Below, in pieces: positions 1 to 10,973 of a DNA stretch of 64,000 bases. The stretch covers positions 124,001 through 188,000 of the forward strand of contig FWWN02000703.1 in the NCBI GenBank assembly GCA_900175165.2, given 5' to 3'. How positions within the stretch are numbered: the stretch's first letter is position 1; each line of letters starts with the position of its first letter. Under the pieces are notes generated by a model. The model made no database searches. It saw nothing but the letters and a program-made list of their open reading frames with translations, and had not been told where the DNA came from. This DNA is from Rhizomucor pusillus. Lineage: Eukaryota > Mucoromycota > Mucoromycetes > Mucorales > Lichtheimiaceae. The translations under genes and the position numbers were made by a program.

Positions 1-1701
1 CCATTCTCAAGCTTCTTTGTAAAATCGCCACCTCTGCGAGTTCCCTGTTGCACAGTCGACTTTTAAACAAGGCACGCAGGCCACGTTTTCCTTAAAGGTG
101 CATGCATTGTGCAAATTGATTGGCCCAATCTACTCGGCATTTTGCTCCTTTCGTGCCGAGGTTACTTCACCCTTTTTCCGAAAACTGGGACTCTTGGCGG
201 ACCGATCTTTTGATCGCGCGCTTTCTATTTTTCACATGCATACGCCAAGCTACATATCACCCTGCATACACTCTGTTGCTCTAGTCAATTGTATTCGCTG
301 GGGAAATTCAAGCCACTCTTCCAAGCATACCTAGTAGGTCAACGAATTGTGCATGCGAAGAGAGGGGCGGTGGCGACGCCCCAAAAATTGTTCCAAGGGT
401 CTTGATGTTTGGCACAAAAGTAGCACCATTATAAATTGGATGAGGTGACAAAGCAATTACATCGATGACCACCGTGAATTTTCTAGAAGTTAATATATAT
501 TGATAAGATTAGCTGCGCGGCGGATATACCTGTGTGTCTGTGTTCACGAGATCCATTTAAATGAACAACAATTGTTATATGCAAGTATACAAGTTTACAA
601 AGTCCAATACATCCGGCACGAGCACAGACAAATGAGAATTGCAGGGCAAACCAAAAATTTTTCCTGTACTCCCCCCTCCTCGGAAGGAGTTACCAAGTTT
701 TCTCCGTTCCTGGAAAGGGTGGCTAGTCGTGAAATTGATTGGTTACCGCCACAGCAACGTAGGTTACACGAGTTTACACCACGCTAACTGATGTCTGATG
801 ATGTAATAGCGCCAAGGTATAGATTATGTAGCAATGAGATGTCCGGCGGCACGCAGCCAGCAGCAACCAACGATCAAGTTTGTTACACACGATGGTGAAT
901 GATTTCATCATGTCTGTGTGTCAGGGGCTTACAACAAGTGTTTGAAGCATCCCGTGACTCATCGCTACAGTTGCCATATATGAACAGTGCGCCGTCAAAT
1001 GCAGGGCTAACTTTGCCCTTGCATTACAGCGTGTTTCTACACACTAATTGTTACGTACTTGCATCCATCAAAAGCAATTGGCATTTAGTCATGGATCTAA
1101 AGCCATACGAGACGGATCAGTTTTGCTTTAATGTTTGCGCTAGCAAGCTCTGCTTGCGTTATTGTTGGCCGCTTGGATCAATAGCAAGATTTAGTCATTG
1201 CGCCAGTCAGTATTTCCCTACGGCGACCTAGCGCTATACTGTAGATGATAAAATACAAACTTGATGGATGTTGCACATCCGAAGGTCACTGTCAAAGTGG
1301 TTATCACGTTATGGACGCGCTTCTATTTCCAGCTCTGAACGTTCATATCTTGCCATAAATTATGAAGTCGATTGGACGGTACCTATACAGGCTCTATTAT
1401 TGGATTTGATGGCTACTGCCTTGGTTGAATCACGATTCGTACTTGATCGTCATCTGGCGTATCAGAACGTTTTAATATAATTACCCATGGAGAAAAAAAA
1501 CAAAGAGCGTATAAAGTTATAAGAATCCTATTTTTCTTTTTTACTTCTTTACACTGCAGCCGAACATATGTTACAAAGTAATAAGTGGATCGTTCACGGA
1601 GACATCTCCAGGGTAAGGGAAAAAGAAAAAAGAGTAATGCAGTAAGCAGCCGATCAAATGATAAATTGTTCAATGATTTTGAATCGTCTAACAAGATGTG
1701 T
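1..1701. other. Intergenic, no gene seen
   Basis: Short open frames occur on both strands, but none shows a recognisable domain, a splice chain or a protein-like composition. The right end is the 3' flank of the carrier gene that ends at 1702. No RNA gene or mobile element was recognised. Confidence 0.5.
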
Positions 1702-2965
1702 TTATGCCTTGGGTTCGTCCAGCATGCGATGGAAGATGGGAATGAGTTGCTGAGCAACGGTGAAGCTGAAGATCAACTTGGGTCCGACCTATATAATCCG
1801 ATCTCGTGTCAGAAAACTGCCAACTTTCTTTTATGCATGAATACATACCACAAGGATCTTGGGAGTCAATCCCTTGAAGAAACCACCGAAACCTTCCTTC
1901 TTGATGAGATCCTTGATAATGTTCAATCCAGACTCGGGGTTCTCAAAGTTACGGTTCTGAATACGGGTCTTGACGACATCAAGAGGAGCAGCGACGGTGA
2001 TAGAAGCGACAGCACCGCCAATGGAGGCGCAGAAGTTTTGGAAGAAGGTAGCCTTGTTGTAGTCCTGGAGACCAAAGATGTATTCCTTGACAAAGGCGGA
2101 ACCACCGAAGAGCGCAAAGGAGCCAGGGGCGTTACGGGCAGCCGTCCAGCCAGCACCACTGTACAAACATTGTTAGTTGAAGTTCTTGCACATCACCACA
2201 GCATGTCTCCCTCGCGCGACTTACCGGTACAAGCCCATGCCTTCATCCTTGATGATGGTGAGGAAACCACGGCCACGGAAAGCTTCAGGGTTGGTCTGGC
2301 GCTTAATCTTCAAGACGTCGAGCGGCAAAAGAGCAATTTCACCAATGCCGACCAAGCTGATTTGGGAAATACCAGTAAGCAAAATATCCATCGTTACTTT
2401 CAATAATTCAGTTTTACCAACCTGCCAGCAGTGGCGTGCATGATGGTCTTGCCAGTCTTTTCACCGAAAGCATTGACAAAGAGATCCTTGTGGTTGTTGT
2501 TGAGGTAGTCCTTGACAAAAGGCTGACCACCGAACTTGTAAACACGCTGAGCAACCTTGTAACCAGCGGCGAAACCAAGACCAGGGAAAAGGGAAGCGTA
2601 TTTCTTGAGGAAAGGGGCGGTAGCAGCATCCTGTCATGTAAAGTGCTTAGTCCCTTCTGATCAAAGAAAAAAAATTAAACGATCCACGTTTTACCTTGAA
2701 GACGACCTTGTTGAGGATGGCCTTGCTCTCAGCCATGCTCAAACCTCCACCAAAGACCTACGATCGCGCTTATCTATCAGTATCCCGAAATAGTATCTTT
2801 GACAAGCGCTGATGCACATACTCGAGACTGGTTGCTCATGAGACGCTTAGCGACAGTGTCGACGGGGTGGAAGAGCAAGAGCTCAAGGACGCCAGAGCTA
2901 GCACTACCCAAGAAACGAGCGGTGCCGGATTCAGAATGCTTTCCAGTGGCAATGTGGGGAGCCAT
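1702..2965 (-). CDS. GGC1: Mitochondrial GTP/GDP carrier (Ggc1-like)
   Basis: Mitochondrial carrier family protein of about 300 residues in six exons. It is expected in the inner mitochondrial membrane, exchanging cytosolic GTP for matrix GDP; in yeast Ggc1 this also affects iron homeostasis. Three carrier signatures are visible, one per repeat: FHPVDTVAKR, LPLDVLKIKRQ and APLDVVKTRIQ. Blocks such as WTAARNAPGSFALFGG and FFKGLTPK are characteristic of Ggc1 rather than of the phosphate or ADP/ATP carriers. The start (MAPHIATGK) precedes ARFLGSASSG, as in Ggc1. The last exon ends in FHRMLDEPKA before TAA. Introns lie near 1770-1840, 2160-2225, 2405-2425, 2635-2695 and 2757-2820. The family assignment is from remembered similarity. 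Confidence 0.9.
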
Positions 2966-3605
2966 GACAGGTTCGGTCGGTGGTGAAAACAAGTGCAGGT
3001 CGGCCCTGGCCTCTGGAGAAAACAAAATTTTGTTGGCGGCATTTTTTTTTCTGATTAAAGATCCGTTCGTTCCTGAAAAATTGTGGCTCAACTTACAGTT
3101 TGAAATCCAGAAAATGTCTCTCTGCTCTGCTCTCTGATGCTCAAACGCATAGTGGATCGGCCACGCTATTATGCTTCTACGTAAACTCGGACATGTCCAG
3201 TTAAAGATGCAAGTCCAAAATGTATAGTTACGTCTAAATACATCCGGAAACTTCTTTATCGAATGTATGTAAATGTACATTGACAAATTTCTCGTGTACT
3301 AGCTTTTATTCGGCAAACTCCATCAAATATCGCGTGCAAGAAGCTCACATCTATCTAAAATTTCCGATTTACCTGCATATGACATTCAAAAGTAACCTGA
3401 TGCGTTGTTACAAAACACGCACATGCCTAGAATGGCGCAAGGATACCGAGCATCCCAGTTACATATCAAGAGATATATGTACGGCATTTTGTAAATTTGC
3501 GATCATATATATTCGACGTAAATTACGGGAGGATAGACGGGGGAGGTCTATGGTAAGCACAGAAGCACAGAGTATACATATGTCTTTATCATTTTTTCTT
3601 TGCTT
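2966..3605. other. Intergenic between GGC1 and the ChAP gene
   Basis: It carries the upstream region of GGC1 and the 3' flank of the ChAP gene. The open frames look random, and no further feature was seen. Confidence 0.5.
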
Positions 3606-6600
3606 TTAGAATTCGTATCCCTCCACTTTGAAGAGTTCTCCATAGTCAAAATAACGGGTGATAAGGGACTGTACCGAGCGCGGGAGGTTCATGGATGTCA
3701 AGATATTCTGCATCTTTGAAAGACCTTCCTTGCGGATAAGCTTATTCAGATTGCATGCAATCTCAGTTGGATACTGGGGTGGATTAGTTACACTTGTATA
3801 TGCTTGGGACTCTTACAACATTCTCAACACTTACGACGATCTCGTGATACCATCGCTCGTGGTAGACAGTCAGTTTGACTGCAGCTAGAAGGGCCTTTTG
3901 AACATTGCCCTCCTTTGCATAGATCTCTAGCAGTCTCATCCAGGCCTTTGCAGAGAACTTATGGTCTAGACAAAGTTCATATGATTCTCTGGCCTCGTTC
4001 TGATATATGCAATTTAAAGTAAGCCATAAAGCGAAGAATAAAAAAAGGTTGGGACGGTTATCAACATTACCTCATGCCAGAGTCTGAGAGCAAGATCACC
4101 GAGCAATTCCCATTCGGTGCCGGTCTTGCGGTATGGAATCTGCTGCGAGCGATAGTGTGCTGCTTCTGTTCTCCAGAAAGTGTATACTCTCAAATCCTCA
4201 TACAGAACCATGAACAAGTTATCAAGCCAACGCTCACAGAGGCGCTTATTGCCGAAAGAAAAGCTAGTATCACCTGCGTTGCCGTTTTGTTCATTAGATT
4301 CCTAGTGATTAAAAACCGGCAAAGTAAATCTCATGAATGAAGGTGCAAAATCGCCAGATATATCTACATACCTTGTTTTCTTCGGCAGCTTGTTGAGGAC
4401 GTTCCAGTGATGGCTCATCCATCTTGGGCGCTTGACTTTCATCGTTTTTGTTATCATCATTCAAATCAACATTTTCCAGTTTCTCGGATACTTGGTCCTC
4501 TGCAGTTTGTTGCTCGCCTTCGCCTTGTTGCTTTTCAGATTCATTGGCAGCAGACTTTTCTTCGTTTAGAGGTTTAGAGCTTTGAGATACACTGTTCTTG
4601 CGCTCTTCCTCTTTGGCTTTCAAAATTCTGTATTCTTCTTCCATAACAAAAACGCTTGAGCGGCACTTTAGAAGATCGTCCCATCCAATCTTTGCTGCAA
4701 GTCTCGTCAAGAGAGAATATGCCTTGGCAAATGTTCCGTGAAGTGCAGGGGCTGGTAGTCGCATCAAGTTTGGATCAGCCTTGTAAAGAGAAATAAAGAT
4801 GAGTGGATCCTCCTTTACAAAAGTCGGCAAACAAACGGCTTACCTCTGTCTCTCTGCCACTTGGGTCGTCTTCCATGATGCCAGATTTATGTATCTCTGC
4901 TTTGATCGGCAAATGTGTTTTCGCAGGCGGTGGCATCCGATGCATATCGCGCTCGCTGTAAGTGAACATTGGACAAGAGTTTAACGTCAAAAGAGCCTGG
5001 ATACATATAATTTGGTTAGCAATTCATGTTTGCGAATTATATTCCACTCAAATATCCTCACATACATTTTTGTAATCACCAATGTCAATGTAAACTGTTG
5101 ATATCGTTAGCGGAAGTTCTCACATGCAAATTCAAGTCAAAAGTTACCATCAGTGAGTTTCGCCCATGTAAGGAATTCCGATGGAGTTGTGTTGACAGCA
5201 TATTTTGCCAATTTTAATGCCATCTCGTATTCTCCCTGGAACATACAGTGAATTATCATCCAGATTTCTTACATTGTCATGTGTCGCTTACCTTGCTCCT
5301 AAGGAAATCGACTTGGACGTGAAGCAATGGATAACTCATCGGTGCTAGCTTGAGATCCTCGTACAAAACCTTGACCGCCTTGATCTCTTCATTTGCACCG
5401 ATGAAGGACTCTGCTAGCAAAGCGCCTACTTCCGGGTCCTTCTTGTGCAACTTTTCAAACAGCTCAATTGCTGGGCCATAGCGGAAGCTGTCTCCGAAAT
5501 ACTTCATCACTCCAGACGTCAAATGATTGTGGACGGAAGTAGCGACCTGGATCTCTGGTTTGCTTCCCAGCTGCCAACCTAATGTGAAATACGATGGAAA
5601 CAATTGAGGGTAATGACTTACTGTCACCAATATTACAACATACCTTTCCAAAATAAAGCTTCCACTGCTTCGAGGAACTTTGCTTCGCCCTGAAGGCTAG
5701 TGATAGGATCAATTTTACGATATCCAGCCAATCGATAGTAGCTATCATCAGAGTATAGAATAGCTCGCAAAACTGCAGACAAGTAAGTTTCTTGCCAGAT
5801 GGCAGGGGTCGCTTCGTGTCTAAATTAACATGTAGCGAGTTGAGAAATCGTCTGCGCTATATACAAAGAACCTGTAGGTAGTACAAACCGTTCTCCCCGG
5901 ACATCCACAAAGTAACTTTCCACACCGCCTGGAATTTTGACCTCGACGCGAACATCCACTCGTGAAAATGCGTTGAAGCAACTGAAATCCTTGTGAGTAA
6001 TTATACATACATACAACGTCCTCCTGCAATACTCTACCAGTAGATCCCAGATCGGATTCTCCATGCGTTGGATTTCGAAAACCACGACTGAGTATCATCC
6101 TATTAAGGTAACTCACAATAAAAATGCATAGTTCGCTTAATTCTCGTGGGATCATTTCCACCATACCATCGAATACGTGAGTGAGTTCAAGTAGGCTGCT
6201 AATGTAGCTGAAGAGGATGCATCAACGCCGGAAACATAGTGGTAACTACCGAGCTGTTATATAGTGAGATAAAGTAGTCGTCTGTGTTCCTTTCGCTAAG
6301 TCGTACCTCGCGCACCCCTGGTTTCGCGTTCGTCTTTATGATGTGGCAAAGATCCGGTGGACCGAGCTCTCGAAACGTTCCTGTAAAACAAATGGACGTA
6401 TAAGCAGACTGGAATGGCGATTGATGAAGGGTAGAAACGAAGCAGCGGGGGGATGGTGTCGTGTCGAACTCGCAAAGGGTGGCATTGCGAGTTGCTATAC
6501 TTTACCCGTCTCCCCCATAAGCTGAAACAAGTGCATGTACCTAGAGCGTCTGTTCTAGCGGCAATGCTCTCGCCCAGCTCGTTCTCAAAGAACTCTGGCA

Positions 6601-6622
6601 CGTCTCTGAGCACATCACCCAT
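3606..6622 (-). CDS. Exomer cargo adaptor, ChAPs family (Bud7/Bch1-like)
   Basis: Multi-exon gene for a Chs5-Arf1-binding protein. In yeast these TPR-rich adaptors form exomer with Chs5 and Arf1 at the trans-Golgi and carry selected cargo, including chitin synthase Chs3, to the plasma membrane. Diagnostic blocks in order are FFENELGESIAARTDALG, LGPPDLCHIIKTN (after the first intron), YHYVSGVDASSSAT, KIGWDDLLKCRSSVFVMEEE, YRKTGTEWELLGDLALRLW and a C-terminal GYEF. A charged, acidic low-complexity insert of about 80 residues (near 4390-4620) follows the VMEEEY block. The start at 6622 is the first Met before the conserved N-terminal block. Which yeast paralogue it matches best cannot be told by eye. 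Confidence 0.88.
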
Positions 6623-8527
6623 TTTGCAGGAACAAAAGCGTGTTGAAACTCAAACTCAACTCAACCAAAATGCGACTTCTTGGCTTTCCGCACAATTTGA
6701 GGAACCCATCGTTTCTTGCCATTGATAATCAGATATACATATGCTTCCAAGTTCTCGACGCTCCCCTTTCTTTTCATAAATGAATAATGTCTTTTGCTAC
6801 GGATCGCTTGAAAAGGTTGTTGAAGATTTCACTTTAATTAAAGACCAAGACTGTAGCACGTTAATCAACATTTATTGTAATCAATAATATATCCAGAAGT
6901 GAGGATCTGGTGCTCCCTCAACCTTAATTTGCAAGTTTTATTTTCTTCACCAATGTCTCAGTTATGGAATCAGCTAAAATCACCTTGGCCCCTTTGCTGA
7001 GAATTCACGCTTCTTATCACATAAACAAAAGAGCAGAAGAGCAACATTGAGTTCTCACTTGCGGAGCAGAAGAGATTGTTAATGCTACCGATTCGCATGT
7101 CATGCTTTCCATTGCTAGCAAGAAAGGTAGAATCTGCATGCTCTTTGCAGCCTGCACTTTGTCGCGATGCTCTCGCAAAAGCACTCGAGCGTCGCTGAAA
7201 TGATTTGGCAGGTATAAAAGTGCTATAAAGCGAATGCGTCGTACGGCAGTGTGGAGTTTCTCAAAACGCGGATGCGGACCATACGATGTCGTTCAATATC
7301 TGACTTTTGTTGAAATAGCGGATTGTTGTCAATGGAACACTTTCAAGGTTTAAAAAGAATAAGCATGCAGATGACGAGATTGTTCATGTTGGGCTGTAAA
7401 TAATCCATTCTGTAACAGCGATCGGCGAATCACTACAGTGCATTCCTTCCTACTCGATCGGTCTAGTAATAACTGCAAGCAAAAGATCTCTATTTTTTGC
7501 CACGCTTTTTGAAGGAGTTGGAAACAATGGTGTCCGTAAGGTAACAAACGCCACAGTGCTCAAGTTCAAAGCAAGTACTGGTGACAGAAATGCGCGGGCA
7601 AAGAGGCCTAGATGCAAAGATACAACTCTAAATATTTATCGAAGTTTTCGACTTGCATTGCCGGATGAAGTCGTGGGTCCTTTGCTTCACAAACACAGCT
7701 AGCTTCTTTCTCAAGAAGAATGAACCAAACAACGCTGATGAAGAAAAGGCGTGAATGGCTCCATTTTCTATTTTATTGATATCATGCATTTTGTAGACTG
7801 TGCTGGTAGAAGGTAATCCCGGGCCAACCATTCTACTTGAGCATATCAACAGGGAACGAGGTAGGGCCGGCAACGGCAAAGTCAACCATCATCTCCTGAA
7901 ATTAGCCGTGAGGCGATCGTTACCTTCATACGTATCCGCAACTCCATCTTCTTCTCTTATTCACCGCATTATCTATCTGCATATTTGTGATGAATAAGTA
8001 AGCATAGTTCTTGCTTATGAACACGTTCTCGTTTTCTATCCCAATTGCTGGCACTTCGCTTTTTTTTTTGACTTGTTGAGGTGTCAATCAGATGAAAGTA
8101 CGACATTTATTAGCTTGGCTGATATTGACTTTTTGCTCGAATCCAGCATCAGCCATATACTGGTATGGAGGTTGATCCAGATTCCCTCGCTGACTGGAGG
8201 TGTGGCTCATATCCATGGAGATTTCACATTACCGAACCATTTTTGGGTGAGCGTGACCAGTAGCAGTGCAAAGTGGTGCTTAAAATTGTGGAAAAAAATC
8301 AAGGTACGTTTCCCCGATGATCGGTTACCGATAAACCCGTCTGCCAATCAAAACGCACGCTTGGGCCACGTTCTTTGGGTGCGACACTGAATGCGGGACA
8401 GATCAGCCGCATACATGATATGTATACATGCTGTTTCAGGTCTCGAGGTATGCAGCAAGAGGGGGAAACAGCGATGGTGATCGAGTACATATTTGCAGAA
8501 TTTTAGCAAACTTGAATAAAATGTACC

Positions 8528-8567
8528 ATTTTCGTCCATTTTCGTCCATTTTCGTCCATTTTCGTCC
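8528..8567. repeat. Four perfect tandem copies of ATTTTCGTCC
   Basis: The 10-bp unit ATTTTCGTCC repeats exactly four times and is followed by a decayed fifth copy (GTTTCCGC). It lies about 280 bp upstream of the phosphate transporter start. The exact 10-bp period, close to one DNA turn, would put each copy on the same helix face. A regulatory role is speculative. Confidence 0.9.
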
Positions 8568-8746
8568 GTTTCCGCTTAGAAAAAAGTTTTCACCATCCAC
8601 GGAAACTGAGGATGGGTCCACGCGAGCAGGATTTCTACGGTGATTGGCCTTTGCGATTCCGAACGCAAACGCTATATCCAATCAAAGCAAACACTCGACA
8701 CCACTTGATGACAGGTTCCATGGAATTTTTAGTCTACGCCCTTGGC

Positions 8747-8754
8747 TATATAAA
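8747..8754 (+). promoter_or_regulatory. TATA box of the phosphate transporter gene
   Basis: TATATAAA about 95 bp upstream of the ATG at 8849, the usual distance for a fungal core promoter. A pyrimidine-rich stretch lies between it and the ATG. Confidence 0.6.
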
Positions 8755-8848
8755 TTGTCCTGATTTGAAACTTTTTTGCCTGCTAATTGCTGTCTGTCCC
8801 TTCTTCTTTTTCTACCAATAACACATTTCTTCCTTACACAGTAAATCC

Positions 8849-10552
8849 ATGGCAACAGACGCCGTCTCCATAGAACAGCAACGCCTCGACGTGGCTCAGC
8901 GCAAGCTCCACAGCTTGGAAAAGCTGGAGGACAACAGCGGTGTGGGCAGCAAGTTCAACTGGTTCACTGTTAGAACCATCCTCACAGCCGGTGCTGGTTT
9001 TTTCACCGATTCCTACGATATTTTCATCATCAACTTGGTCACTCCAATGCTCGGCTATGTCTACTATGCTCACAACAACAATAAGATGCCCTCAGACATT
9101 GAAGGTGTCGTCAAGGGCATGACTTCTGTTGGTACTCTCCTCGGTCAGCTTTTCTTTGGTTTCCTCGGCGATATCTTGGGTCGAAAGATCTACGGTTTCG
9201 AGCTCATGATCATTATCATTGGTACTATCAATTGCGCTACTTCTTCTTCTACTATTCGCGGTGTCTCTGCTATCGCTTTCCTTGGTCTGTGGCGTCTCGT
9301 TCTCGGTTTTGGTATAGGAGGTGAGTATCCTGCATGCATGCAGCTTAAATTCTTTCTTCTGCCAATTATTTACTAACGTGCCTGTCTACTACTAGGTGAC
9401 TATCCAATGAGTGCTACTATCGTCTCTGAATGGAGTTCTACCGGCCGGCGTGGTATGATGATGGCTCTCATCTTCTCCATGCAAGGTATCGGCAACTTGG
9501 CTGCTGCTATTGTCACTTTGATCATCCTGGCCATCTTCAAGGGTGCAGTCAACGCTGACGTTTACAACCTCGACTACGTCTGGCGTCTCTGCATTGGTCT
9601 CGGTGCTGTTCCTGCCGTTGCAACTGTGTATCTTCGTTTCAGCATGCCTGAATCTCCTCGTTACTCATTGGATGTCGAACGCGACGTTGAAGCTGCCGCT
9701 GCTGCCAAAGGTCAAGAAGTCTCTGACGAGCTTTCCAAGCAATATACCAAGGTCGAGAACAAGCGTGACCACTGGGCTGAATTCCGCGCCTACTTTGGGC
9801 AGTGGAAGCACTTGAAGGTCCTCCTCGGTACCGCTCTTTCTTGGTTCCTTCTCGACATTGCATTCTATGGTCTCGGTCTCAACAACTCTTACATCTTGGA
9901 AGCTATCGGCTTCTCTAACAAGGATACCCCTTTCGAGACTCTCTGGTACAACACTGTTGGTCAAATCATCATCACTTGCTTGGGTTCTGTTCCTGGTTAC
10001 TACTTTACTGTCTTCTTCGTCGAACGCTGGGGTCGTCGTCCTATCCAGATCATGGGCTTCGCCGCTTGCACTATCCTCTTTGCTATCTTGGCTGGCGCTT
10101 ACTACCCTCTTCGCGACAAAGCTATGCCTGCATTCATTGTCATCTTCACTCTGGCTCAGTTCTTCCAGAACTTTGGTGCCAACAGCACTACCTTCATCAT
10201 TCCCGGTGAAGTCTTCCCAACCAAAGTTCGTGCTTCCGCCCACGGTATCTCTGCTGCTTCTGGCAAGGCTGGTGCCATCTTGGCTTCCTTTGCTTTCAAC
10301 GTCCTTGTCGACTATGGAGGTGCGCCTGGCAAGCACGCTTTCTTGCCCGAGACTTTGGGTATCTTTGCCGGTATCATGTTCCTCGGTCTGATTGTCACCC
10401 TCCTCTGGATTCCAGAGTCTAAAGGCCGTGACCTCTCCACCTTTGAAGAAGACTACATCCCTGAGGAGGCCCGCGCAGATGCTGCTACTACTACTGCTGC
10501 TGATATGAACAACGAATCCAACGTACTCGAAGAAGAGCACAAGCGCTCTTAA
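8849..10552 (+). CDS. PHO84: High-affinity phosphate:H+ symporter, PHO84-like
   Basis: Two exons (8849-9320 and 9396-10552) encode 542 residues. The 75-nt intron has a GTGAGT donor, a perfect TACTAAC branch site at 9371-9377 and an AG acceptor, and it splits the GIGGDYP motif. The protein belongs to the phosphate:H+ symporter family of the major facilitator superfamily, taking up inorganic phosphate at the plasma membrane. Visible hallmarks are FFTDSYDIFIINLV in TM1, LGRKIYG after TM2, FGIGGDYPMSATIVSEW in TM4, the central loop, RWGRRPIQ, and FPTKVRASAHGISAASGK in the C-terminal half. The length and Ser/Thr/Glu-rich tail fit fungal Pho84. In yeast this gene is induced by phosphate starvation through Pho4; no clear CACGTG site was seen here. 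Confidence 0.93.
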
Positions 10553-10973
10553 ATACTTTTTCTCATCCCACATCAGCTCTCCCTTCGTCGTATTGTAATT
10601 TTATCCGGCGGACAGGTTTCGCACAACTTTCCCTTCTTCACCTTTTCTCATCCATATTCCTCTGCTAAAACTCCCTTTCATTCTCCCTCTTGTATATATA
10701 TATATATATATATATCTAATATATATCTAATCTTTCGTAAAAATGGATAAAAGATCTACTTTTTGAGCATGTGACCTTACATCTGCATCTGCATGATCTC
10801 GTTTTTAATTTTTTAAAGCTGCGCCCTACTTTTCTTGCTGCTTTGCGCGTCTCTAAACCAGTAAGGTGATGACAATTTCAAAATCGGGTCCGGATCAGGT
10901 CAGGATCTCGAGCTGGTTTCCAATCAAAATAATGCCCACAGTTAATGTTAACCATGTTCAGTAGAGCGGCGAG
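10553..10973. other. Intergenic with a TA microsatellite
   Basis: 3' flank of the phosphate transporter and upstream region of the nuclease-helicase gene. It holds a (TA)n run at about 10693-10715 and a pyrimidine-rich stretch. Nothing else was recognised. Confidence 0.6.
10693..10715. repeat. (TA)n microsatellite
   Basis: About eleven uninterrupted TA units, followed by two short TA-rich echoes, in the 3' region of the phosphate transporter gene. Confidence 0.85.

Larger units (their letters stand above)
6623..8848. other. Intergenic, 2.2 kb
   Basis: No convincing gene was found. Exon-like minus-strand fragments at 6930-7350 and 7490-7950 do not join with acceptable introns (see rejected items). 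The right part is the upstream region of the phosphate transporter, with a tandem repeat at 8528-8567 and a TATA box at 8747-8754. Confidence 0.45.

Noticed and set aside
98..1480. Four plus-strand ORFs of 70-110 codons
   Set aside because: No domain, no splice continuity, unlikely composition; treated as chance frames in intergenic DNA.
1585..2406. Plus-strand 273-codon ORF opposite GGC1
   Set aside because: Antisense shadow of the carrier exons; it reads through the introns and has no domain.
6930..7350. Minus-strand open stretch of about 79 codons ending near an exon-like tail
   Set aside because: Acceptable donor and acceptor pairs do not keep a common frame, no start was found, and chance openness over this length is not rare.
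7490..7950. Minus-strand exon-like pieces, one ending in FKKRGKK before a TAG
   Set aside because: Joining the first two pieces would need an intron of only 29 nt, and the others need a roughly 160-nt intron with weak signals. It may be a decayed gene but is not supportable as a call.
9665..10573. Minus-strand 302-codon ORF opposite the phosphate transporter
   Set aside because: Antisense shadow produced by codon bias of the true gene.
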